Assembly (NCBI GenBank): GCA_045613985.1
Contig: JAZLCA010000054.1
Coordinates: 13,560 to 77,559, forward strand
Origin: SIG644 sp045613985
Lineage (GTDB): Bacteria; Bacillota; Clostridia; Oscillospirales; CAG-272
Length of the DNA: 64,000 nt
Direction: 5' to 3'
The notes under the pieces are model-generated. The model was not told the DNA's origin and ran no database searches. It was given only the letters and a program-made list of their open reading frames with translations. Of the stretch, positions 1-6,734 are shown piece after piece. Position 1 is the first letter of the stretch. Each line of letters starts with the position of its first letter. Made by a program: the position numbers and the translations under genes.

Positions 1-1
1 G

Positions 2-475
2 CCCGTGGCCTCCTTTATCATTTTGGCTATGTTGTGGATCGCTGATGATAAATTGCCCACGTTTATTTCATTTTTGATGGTCTTTCCGGTCGTATGGGCC
101 AATTTGCATACGGCACTGAGATCCATTCCCGCGCCGTATCACGATCTGGCTAAAATATACCGTTTACCGCTCCCGAGACGCATCCGCCGTATTTATGCCC
201 CGAGCGCACTTCCCTATTTTCTGTCAGCCTGCCGCTCCTCGCTCGGTCTTGCTTGGAAAGCGGGCATCGCCGCCGAAGTGTTGGCTCTTCCAGCGCTTTC
301 CATCGGAAAGCAACTCAATGAATCCAAACTCTACTTGGAAACAACCGATCTGTTCGCCTGGACTATTGTCGTCATCTTTTTAAGTCTCTTCTTGGAAATG
401 ATTGCAAAATATGCCTTCCGTCGCTTACAAAAATCGACCGATGAGGCAACCAACGCACGGGAGGTACAAATATGA
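2..475 (+). CDS. ABC transporter permease, NitT/TauT type (5' truncated by window)
   Basis: This is the C-terminal part of an inner-membrane permease of the nitrate/sulfonate/taurine family (SsuC/TauC-like). The frame is open to the window edge, so the true start lies upstream; the first possible internal start is a GTG at 5. The visible 156 residues hold hydrophobic membrane segments at both ends. Between them is the cytoplasmic coupling (EAA) loop, where the residues ALPYFLSACRSSLGLAWKAGIAAEVL contain the usual A-x-P and G-x-A pattern in two parts. It overlaps the next gene by four bases, so permease and ATPase are translationally coupled. The substrate cannot be read from this part; the binding protein is outside the window. 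Confidence 0.85.
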   Translation, partial: PVASFIILAMLWIADDKLPTFISFLMVFPVVWANLHTALRSIPAPYHDLAKIYRLPLPRRIRRIYAPSALPYFLSACRSSLGLAWKAGIAAEVLALPALSIGKQLNESKLYLETTDLFAWTIVVIFLSLFLEMIAKYAFRRLQKSTDEATNAREVQI

Positions 476-1077
476 TACAACTGCAAAACGTGTCACTTAC
501 CTACCCCAACGGCAAAACCGTCAAAACCGTGTTTGACGATCTTTCGCTTGAAATTCCCAGTGGCAAGACCACCGTCATCATGGGACCGTCGGGCTGCGGC
601 AAAACCACGCTGCTACGCCTGATGTCCGGTCTGATCTCTCCAGCTTCGGGAAATGTTACGTGTGAAACGAAGGATATTTCCTATCTGTTTCAGGACACTG
701 CTCTGCTCCCTTGGCTGACGGCAGCCGAGAACGTCAATCTGGTTTTGTCGGACACCGCAAAAACGCTTCCTACGGCCAAAGAATGGCTTGCGCGCGTGGG
801 CTTAGCCGATGAGGCTGACACCTATCCCGCCTCTCTTTCGGGCGGTATGCGCCAGCGTGTGGCCCTGGCACGCGCGCTCTCAACGGATGCCGAGCTGTTG
901 CTGTTGGACGAGCCTTTTCGTGGGTTGGACGAGCAACTGCATACCGGGATGCGCGATCTGATTCATGGGTGCCGCCAAGGAAAAACGACGGTGATCGTGA
1001 CGCACGACGCGCAGGATGCAGCAATCGGAGATTGCCGCATCGTCTTTGACGAAAACAGAAAAATCACAGCAGAATAA
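472..1077 (+). CDS. ABC transporter ATP-binding protein, NitT/TauT type
   Basis: ATPase partner of the preceding permease, 201 residues. It contains Walker A (GPSGCGKTT, about residue 38), a Q-loop (YLFQDTALLPW), the signature LSGGMRQRVALARAL and Walker B (LLLLDEPFRGLD) followed by the switch histidine in VIVTHDAQDA. The DTALLPW sequence after the Q-loop is typical of the SsuB/TauB/NrtD group. The protein is shorter than SsuB (about 240-255 residues) because the C-terminal tail after the H-loop is nearly absent; the nucleotide-binding core is complete. The start ATG overlaps the permease stop. It probably energises import of an organic anion or a thiamine-precursor-like substrate, but substrate is not determinable here. 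Confidence 0.88.
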   Translation: MIQLQNVSLTYPNGKTVKTVFDDLSLEIPSGKTTVIMGPSGCGKTTLLRLMSGLISPASGNVTCETKDISYLFQDTALLPWLTAAENVNLVLSDTAKTLPTAKEWLARVGLADEADTYPASLSGGMRQRVALARALSTDAELLLLDEPFRGLDEQLHTGMRDLIHGCRQGKTTVIVTHDAQDAAIGDCRIVFDENRKITAE

Positions 1078-1082
1078 ATGAA

Positions 1083-1118
1083 CCGCCGAGAGCGAAAATA
1101 TGCTCTCGGCGGTGTTTC
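1083..1118. terminator. Bidirectional hairpin terminator, copy 1
   Basis: A perfect 11-bp stem (1083-1093 with 1102-1112) closes an 8-base loop and is followed by TGTTTCTT on the plus strand. It lies between the convergent ABC ATPase and sigma-factor genes, so it can serve both. A 27-base core (1085-1111) is repeated exactly at 2896-2922. Confidence 0.85.
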
Positions 1119-2783
1119 TTATGAATTTTTAAGTATAATTGTTGTCAAAGCTTTTTTCTGTTCTTCTGTGGGAGGCGTTAACTTACCATTGTTCAGGAGA
1201 GTAACAATGCAGTGAAGCAAAAACCATCCGTCAGCGTGGAAAACAAACTGCAGTTCATATGCCTTTGCTTTGCGAAGATGGGTAGGTACAGAGTTCAAGA
1301 CCGCCTCAACATAAGGAGCCTTTATATCTTCAAATAAATTCTTGTATTTTTCCTTGATCTTTTCGCCTATTTCAAGAAGCTTTGTTTGAATTTCTTTGTT
1401 TCTCAAAACGATGGCCTGCCATGCTGTTTTGAAGTGTCCGTCATAATCTCCCCAGGTTTTGATATATCCGCGTTCGGAAAGCCATGCGTAATCCTCCTTC
1501 GAAAGAAGATTTTCTTCCTCGTGCTCATACAGCGAGAGAACACGCTCTGCAACTTCATGTTCATATTGATTTACTCCGATGCGACGCCCCGACCACTCGG
1601 TATCGACCTTCCAAAGCATATGATCTACATTAGTGTCATAATACGGTCCACACCAATCTCTCATGTAAACATAATCGTCCGGTAATTTCAAATCATCCGG
1701 CACAACCGCAGCGTGGGCAATATTATGCGCTCCGTCGGGGCGAATGGTAGCAACTTCTTCAAAGGTGATTGTACTATCCATCAGTTTTTCACCCGACATT
1801 GCGGCTATATACGGTATGAGCGACCACAAAAGGAAGTTTTTATCTCTCAAGGGATTTTCTTTTGTGGAACCTTGAAGCATTTTATTGCAGAAAATATTTT
1901 CATCGTCCAAAACACCACTGCTCATTAGTTCCTCGTACAGCTCATTTGCAAATAATCCAGCCGCTTTTTTATACATTGCGTCCTGCATAGTCAAAAGCTC
2001 GGCTGTCGGCTCACTTATGATAAAATTAACGATATACTTATCCACGTTTTGCTTCAGAAAACCGTATTCCTCCAAAAAGTCTACTTCGGTTTCCACATAT
2101 ACAGGTGAAACACCAAGGGCATCAGCAATCTCACTGACGGTTTTCGCTTCGTTACGCACGCAATAACAAATGTTCTGCGCCAAAGCGGAACGGAAAAATT
2201 CGTCAACCGATTTCGATCCGATAGAGCCGTCAATACCGTATGTATGAAATTTAATAGGATTGAATTTCAACTCACTTGTTTTTCTCATAATATCCATACC
2301 TTTCTTCAATTCTTTTTTAGCTTCAAACAAGTGCCATTTAACAGTGCCTAGAGGAATATCCAGCTCGTTTGCAATATCGGCTTGCTTACGGTTTTCAAAA
2401 TAGTATGCAATCACGATTTTGCGTTGGAGCTTTGATAGATATGCGATTTCGCTCTGCAATCTACGGATAGCATCGGCGTTGTCGTCGTCATCAAAAATAG
2501 AGTCGGGATCGGCAATGATCTCTGCTACCTCATCAATAGATACACCAATGACGCTTTTGGCTGAATTTCGGTAATAATTGCTGAGCGTATTATGTGCAAT
2601 CGTCCAAATAAATTTGCTAACATCCCCGATATCGTCTTTGATCAAAAGTGCGCGGAACGCCTTTAATACGATATCCTGCGATAGATCCTCCGCATCCTGC
2701 TCGTTTTTGCACCGTTTCAGCGCAAAACCGAATATGGGCTTTAGATATTCAGTTATAATTTTTTCGGCATCTTGTCTTGTCAC
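1119..2783 (-). CDS. Sigma-70 family (ECF-like) RNA polymerase sigma factor with long C-terminal extension
   Basis: The first about 165 residues are a group IV sigma factor. Region 2 includes DAEDLSQDIVLKAFRAL and FIWTIAHNTLSNYYRN, and region 4 includes LSKLQRKIVIAYYFENRKQADIANELDIPLGTVKWHL in shorter helix-turn-helix form. After a linker comes a second winged-helix-like segment at about residues 215-250 (VSEIADALGVSPVYVETEV), resembling ArsR/MarR folds. About 300 further residues have no domain I can name. Total length 554 is roughly three times a normal ECF factor. The GTG start at 2783 has a GAGG eight bases upstream. No anti-sigma gene adjoins, so the extension may itself be the sensor. 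The codon mix is AT-richer than its neighbours, which, with the flanking duplicated hairpins, hints at acquisition. Confidence 0.85.
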   Translation of the reverse strand: MTRQDAEKIITEYLKPIFGFALKRCKNEQDAEDLSQDIVLKAFRALLIKDDIGDVSKFIWTIAHNTLSNYYRNSAKSVIGVSIDEVAEIIADPDSIFDDDDNADAIRRLQSEIAYLSKLQRKIVIAYYFENRKQADIANELDIPLGTVKWHLFEAKKELKKGMDIMRKTSELKFNPIKFHTYGIDGSIGSKSVDEFFRSALAQNICYCVRNEAKTVSEIADALGVSPVYVETEVDFLEEYGFLKQNVDKYIVNFIISEPTAELLTMQDAMYKKAAGLFANELYEELMSSGVLDDENIFCNKMLQGSTKENPLRDKNFLLWSLIPYIAAMSGEKLMDSTITFEEVATIRPDGAHNIAHAAVVPDDLKLPDDYVYMRDWCGPYYDTNVDHMLWKVDTEWSGRRIGVNQYEHEVAERVLSLYEHEEENLLSKEDYAWLSERGYIKTWGDYDGHFKTAWQAIVLRNKEIQTKLLEIGEKIKEKYKNLFEDIKAPYVEAVLNSVPTHLRKAKAYELQFVFHADGWFLLHCIVTLLNNGKLTPPTEEQKKALTTIILKNS

Positions 2784-2893
2784 TTGTTTGTACCTCGTTG
2801 AAAGCTTTCACCCATATAGACACGGTTTTTGAAAAAGGTTGGAACTTTTCTAAATTATTATATCATAAATTTGTGAATTAATCTATAATAAAA

Positions 2894-2923
2894 GTGCCGA
2901 GAGCGAAAATATGCTCTCGGCGC
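2894..2923. terminator. Hairpin terminator, copy 2, downstream of sigG
   Basis: An 11-bp stem (2894-2904 with 2913-2923, one G-T pair) with the same 8-base loop as the hairpin at 1083-1112. Read on the minus strand it follows the sigG stop codon by a few bases. Confidence 0.8.
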
Positions 2924-2927
2924 TATT

Positions 2928-3707
2928 TTACATTCTCTTTTTCATATGCTCCAAGGCGCCCTTCTCAAGTCTTGACACCTGGGCCTGCGAGATGCCGATC
3001 TCCTCGGCGATCTCCATTTGAGTCTTATTCTGGTAAAAGCGCTTCATGATAATGTTACGCTCGCGTTCGCTCAAGGATTGTAGCGCGTCACGCAGCAAAA
3101 TGTTCTCAAGCCACGCTTCATCCGAGCTGTCGGCACTGCTATCGCGCAGCTGATCCATCACGTAAACAGAATCGCCGCCTTCCGTGTACACGGGCTCATA
3201 CAGCGAGATCGGCTCCACGATCGCCTCCATGGCACGTAATACTGCCTCTTTCTTTTCCCCAAGTATCGATGCCAAGTGTTCCAAATCCGGCTCGCTTTCT
3301 TTTTCTCTTATCCATTCTTCCCTTGCCTGTAACGCACGATATGCCAGGTCCCGCACCGAGCGGCTGATACGAATGGTATTGTTGTCCCGTAGATACCGCC
3401 GAATTTCGCCAATGATCATCGGAACAGCATACGTGCTGAATTTAACATCAAGATCAACGTTGAAATTATCCACCGCTTTGACGAGTCCAATGCACCCGAC
3501 CTGAAACAGATCGTCCATGTTCTCTTTACGATTGGTAAATCGCTGAATAATACTGAGAACCAATCGCAAATTCCCACAGATCAACTCGCTTCTCGCTTCA
3601 CGGTCGCCGTCTTTCGTACGCAACAAAAGCGCCCTTTTTTCCGCATCGTTTAACACACGCAACTCCGACGTGTTAACGCCGCATATTTCAACTTTGTTAT
3701 AATACAT
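2928..3707 (-). CDS. sigG: RNA polymerase sporulation sigma factor SigG
   Basis: Late forespore sigma factor of endospore formers. The N-terminus MYYNKVEICGVNTSEL is the near-invariant SigG start. Region 2 (NLRLVLSIIQRFTNRKENMDDLFQVG and FSTYAVPMIIGEIRRYLRDNN), region 3 and region 4 (MEIAEEIGISQAQVSRLEK helix-turn-helix) follow in order, 259 residues as usual. The ATG at 3707 is chosen because AAGGGG lies seven bases upstream and the protein then begins as in other SigG proteins; an ATG 36 bases earlier lacks a good ribosome site. In many Clostridia sigG sits beside sigE and spoIIGA; neither is present here, so the gene stands alone between unrelated genes. It marks the host as a spore former. 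Confidence 0.96.
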   Translation of the reverse strand: MYYNKVEICGVNTSELRVLNDAEKRALLLRTKDGDREARSELICGNLRLVLSIIQRFTNRKENMDDLFQVGCIGLVKAVDNFNVDLDVKFSTYAVPMIIGEIRRYLRDNNTIRISRSVRDLAYRALQAREEWIREKESEPDLEHLASILGEKKEAVLRAMEAIVEPISLYEPVYTEGGDSVYVMDQLRDSSADSSDEAWLENILLRDALQSLSERERNIIMKRFYQNKTQMEIAEEIGISQAQVSRLEKGALEHMKKRM

Positions 3708-3770
3708 ACAATACCCCTTCTGACGAGGAGATACGTTTGCCATTTCCCGTCAAAAAAGAGTATTGTCGGA

Positions 3771-3801
3771 CAAAGCCGCCCTTTATTCAAGGACGGCTTT
3801 G
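3771..3801 (-). terminator. Terminator of the M18 aminopeptidase gene
   Basis: A 13-bp stem (3771-3783 with 3789-3801) closes a 5-base loop. On the minus strand the one irregular pair is G-U, and the stem ends in TTTG. It lies 16 bases past the aminopeptidase stop codon and upstream of sigG, separating the two. Confidence 0.7.
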
Positions 3802-3817
3802 CCTGTTTTTGGATGAA

Positions 3818-5161
3818 TTAAAATTTCGTATCGATCTCGTATTGGCCCTGGTCTCCCGAGCGGATGGACGTATGATAAAAGGCTCTTGCTGCATTGATCA
3901 TGTGCAAAATATCCTCCACCCCTGCCGTTTCATAGGCCGAGTGCATCGCCAACTGAGCGAGGCCGATATCCAACGTCAACATGGGAATCTGAGATACCAC
4001 GATATTGCCCAGCGTTGAGCCACCACGGATATCCGAGCGGTTCAGGTAGGTCTGAGTTGGGACATCGGCACGCTTGCAGACTGTACTGAAAATAGCACCG
4101 CTGATAGCATCCGTCGCGTAACGCTGCTCCGATTGATGCTTGATGACAATACCCTCGTTCATGTGAGGTGCATTCTGGGCATCCGCATATTCCGGATGGT
4201 TGGGATGCTGGGCATGGGCATTATCTGCCGACAAAATACAACTGTTTGCAAAACGGCAATACAGGCCTTGTGTACCGACGTCTGTTACACCGATGGCCTC
4301 ATCCACGCGGGAAAGAACATCGCCCAAGAACGAAGACGCCGCACCCTGGCGGGAACTGCTTCCGATCTCTTCGTTATCAAACACGGCCAGCACGGGTACG
4401 ACATTCGGATGGGCGCCCGCAACAAAGCCCTTCAGCGCACCAAAAGCGCACATCAGATCGTCCAAGCGAGGAGCCGAAATGAACTCCTCCTGCAATCCCC
4501 ACAGTTTCCCTTCATCGCGGACGTACAAAAACAGGTCGTGACCGATGATCGATTCTTTATCACAGCCGAGCTTATCCGCAATCAGATCAAGCAAATGCGT
4601 TTCTCCGGCGGCAGAACCGACAAGCGGAAGCATATCCACCTGCATATTGTATTTTTTGCCATCATTGGCCGTACGGTCCATGTGGATCGCCACATTGGGA
4701 ATCAAAGCGATGTCCTGATCCAGATGCACGGGCACGGAGCGAATACCATTCTCGTCGGCTATCACGGCACGGCCGGCAACAGACAGAGGGCGATCCATCC
4801 AAGAAGAGCAGATCATACCGCCATAACGCTCGACGTTCCATTTGGCGCATTTCGCGGAGGATTGTTCAAAGTCTGCTTTAAGCTTGAAACAAGGGGAATC
4901 TCCGTGCGCCGCGATGACCTGATAGCCGGTTGCTTGTTCCAGATCCGAAGGCATTGCGAACGCAATGAGCGAAGACTGGTTGCGATTGACATAATATTTA
5001 CCGCCGGCGACAAGATTCCAGCTTGTTCCCTCTTCCAGCTTGACAAATCCGTTTTCAGCAAGAATCCCCTCCAGCGTTGCAGTGGTTTGATAAGCCGTGG
5101 GACATCTCTTGATAAAATCGAACAGTTCATAAGCAATTTGTTTGGTTTGTTGTGTATTCAT
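3818..5161 (-). CDS. apeB: M18 family aminopeptidase
   Basis: Cytosolic dinuclear-zinc aminopeptidase of the aspartyl-aminopeptidase family, 447 residues, normal length. Metal and catalytic motifs are all present: AAHGDSPCFKLK (His about 86, Asp about 88), VFDNEEIGSSSRQG (the Glu-Glu pair near residue 260) and the late NSCILSADNAHAQHPNHPEY and GGSTLGNI segments. It releases N-terminal acidic or other residues from peptides for amino-acid recycling. The ATG at 5161 has AAAGGGAA nine bases upstream. It lies downstream of the DUF45 peptidase and Nudix genes on the same strand with a 43-base gap, so the three may be co-transcribed. Confidence 0.95.
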   Translation of the reverse strand: MNTQQTKQIAYELFDFIKRCPTAYQTTATLEGILAENGFVKLEEGTSWNLVAGGKYYVNRNQSSLIAFAMPSDLEQATGYQVIAAHGDSPCFKLKADFEQSSAKCAKWNVERYGGMICSSWMDRPLSVAGRAVIADENGIRSVPVHLDQDIALIPNVAIHMDRTANDGKKYNMQVDMLPLVGSAAGETHLLDLIADKLGCDKESIIGHDLFLYVRDEGKLWGLQEEFISAPRLDDLMCAFGALKGFVAGAHPNVVPVLAVFDNEEIGSSSRQGAASSFLGDVLSRVDEAIGVTDVGTQGLYCRFANSCILSADNAHAQHPNHPEYADAQNAPHMNEGIVIKHQSEQRYATDAISGAIFSTVCKRADVPTQTYLNRSDIRGGSTLGNIVVSQIPMLTLDIGLAQLAMHSAYETAGVEDILHMINAARAFYHTSIRSGDQGQYEIDTKF

Positions 5162-5204
5162 TATAATATTTCCCTTTCGTTTTTATTTCCGTGGAAATTA
5201 TTTT

Positions 5205-5810
5205 TCAGTAATTTAATCGTTTTTTCCGCTCTTTCCAATCGAGCATCAGTGCCGTCATCAAAGCGTGATATGCCGGCGAATGATCGGGCTGGAGAAAATG
5301 AGCAAACTCGTGCATCACTACGTATTCGATGCACTCCCGCGGTTGATCGAGCAAGTATAAATTGAAATTAAGCGTTCCTTTTTTGAAATTACAGCTTCCC
5401 CATCGAGTTTTCATGGGGCGAATACGGATCGCCGTGGGAGAGGTGATAAACCGACGTTGCTCCTCCGTCAAGGACAGAGCGAGAAAACGAGGCAAGATCA
5501 AATCTCTGTGGCATTCGTGAATAATTGCCAACAGCCGTTCTTGTTTTGCCGCCTGTTCCGTCGGAAGACTTTCCTCTACGGGTACCGTCGGAAGATCGCG
5601 ATTTCGACGGACCGCTTGCGCAATTTTTTCGCCGTAGCGAGCGAGAAAAGCGTCGATCCGACATTGCGGTGTTAGGCGAGGTACGGACAGCCGTATGCTT
5701 CCGTCGGCACGCACACGCAAATTCATACGCTTAACACCGCCGATGTATAATTCATATGGATAGTCCATATTTCCGTAGCGGAAATACTTCAGCTTACATT
5801 TCTGCTTCAT
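5205..5810 (-). CDS. YgjP-type (DUF45/SprT-like) metallopeptidase
   Basis: 201-residue zinc metallopeptidase-like protein. The HExxH motif is in VVMHEFAHFLQPDHSP (about residue 165), with the downstream His that completes the gluzincin-like site, and the TRWGSCNFKKGTLNFN segment typical of the YgjP/M48-related DUF45 family precedes it. No signal peptide. The biological substrate of this family is not known. It begins two bases after the Nudix stop codon and has only a weak ribosome site (AAGAAAG), which suggests translational coupling to that gene. Confidence 0.9.
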   Translation of the reverse strand: MKQKCKLKYFRYGNMDYPYELYIGGVKRMNLRVRADGSIRLSVPRLTPQCRIDAFLARYGEKIAQAVRRNRDLPTVPVEESLPTEQAAKQERLLAIIHECHRDLILPRFLALSLTEEQRRFITSPTAIRIRPMKTRWGSCNFKKGTLNFNLYLLDQPRECIEYVVMHEFAHFLQPDHSPAYHALMTALMLDWKERKKRLNY

Positions 5811-5812
5811 GC

Positions 5813-6265
5813 TTACTTTCTTGCATCAACACTGCGTAATCTGCAATCCAGTTCATACAACGCAGTTTTATTGGAATCCCATCGAAGCAGTTCGCTCGCT
5901 TGACCATAGGTCAGCCAAGCGTATTTTTTATGCTCATGCGAAAGCGTTATTTCTTGCTGACATTCAAATGCGAAGGAATACTCCGGAATAACATACATAT
6001 CTTCATCCCAATGTTGCCGATGAATTTGAGAAAAACAAGTATTTGGAACAAAGGCGGTATTTTTTAATGCGTATATATTCTCCGAATGAACACCGATCTC
6101 CTCGAAGATCTCCCTTCGGGCAGCCTCGAACGGCGTTTCTTTATCCTCACCACCGCCTGCAACAAACTGCCACTGGTCGTAATCAGCGCGGTGAAATACA
6201 CAGTACAGCGGCGTTCCATCCACTATTTTGTACGGCAGAACTAAAATTTGAAATGGTGCGCGCAT
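5813..6265 (-). CDS. Nudix hydrolase
   Basis: 150-residue pyrophosphohydrolase. The Nudix box is complete: GGGEDKETPFEAARREIFEEIGV, matching G-x5-E-x7-R-E-U-x-E-E-x-G-U in its key positions. The flanking sequence (FCFECQQEITLSHEHKKYAWL-like region near residue 110) resembles the dihydroneopterin-triphosphate or diadenosine pyrophosphatase subgroup, but substrate is not certain. The start at 6265 has GGAGG seven bases upstream. First gene of a likely three-gene minus-strand unit with the DUF45 peptidase and M18 aminopeptidase. Confidence 0.92.
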   Translation of the reverse strand: MRAPFQILVLPYKIVDGTPLYCVFHRADYDQWQFVAGGGEDKETPFEAARREIFEEIGVHSENIYALKNTAFVPNTCFSQIHRQHWDEDMYVIPEYSFAFECQQEITLSHEHKKYAWLTYGQASELLRWDSNKTALYELDCRLRSVDARK

Positions 6266-6364
6266 ACAACATCCTCCTGTGCAAGATTTGCTATATTATA
6301 CCACACCCGCTCCCCCTTTGTAAACCCTTTCCTATCCACTTGTCGAAATATTTTTCCAAAAGGC

Positions 6365-6393
6365 TTGACAATCCTATCCTTTTCGGATATAAT
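6365..6393 (+). promoter_or_regulatory. Sigma-A promoter of the valS T-box transcript
   Basis: A perfect consensus pair: TTGACA at 6365-6370 and TATAAT at 6388-6393, spaced by 17 bases, about 30 bases before the T-box leader begins. Confidence 0.92.
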
Positions 6394-6420
6394 AACGGTG
6401 TATATAAACGTTGCCAAAAG

Positions 6421-6680
6421 CATTGATGAGGAAGAGTACGAAAGTTTGTTCGGCCAAGAGAGCGGACGGTTGGTGTGAGTTCGCGCGAGCATTTTTCGGA
6501 AGGTCGCCCCTGAGCTGTCCGTGCCAACCGCTGTGTGCGCAGTAGTGCGGATCGGCTGCCCGCCGTTATCGGGTTAGAAGTCGTTGTCGGCTTCTTGTGA
6601 GTGCGCACTCTTGGAGTGTGAAATCAGGTGGTACCGCGTCCATCGTCCTGATATTTCGGGATGGTGGATTTTTTGTTTTC
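6421..6680 (+). ncRNA. T-box riboswitch, valine specifier
   Basis: Uncharged-tRNA-sensing leader of valS. The early GAGGAAGAGTACGAAAG block and the distal-loop GGTTGGTG are present. The specifier loop reads GAAG-GTC-G; GTC (Val) sits at 6503-6505, five bases before TGAGC. The T-box AGGTGGTACCGCG is at 6626-6638. The terminator stem pairs 6639-6651 with 6656-6668 and is followed by six T. Uncharged tRNA-Val should stabilise the antiterminator and allow valS expression. Confidence 0.93.
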
Positions 6681-6734
6681 ATCGAGTCGGAGCAACGTTT
6701 TAATTTATCCAATCATAGTATACGGAGGACTATC

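Noticed and set aside
2784..2893. An autoregulated ECF promoter upstream of the sigma factor gene.
   Set aside because: A TATAAT-like block exists but no convincing -35 partner or ECF-type GGAAC pair at the right spacing.
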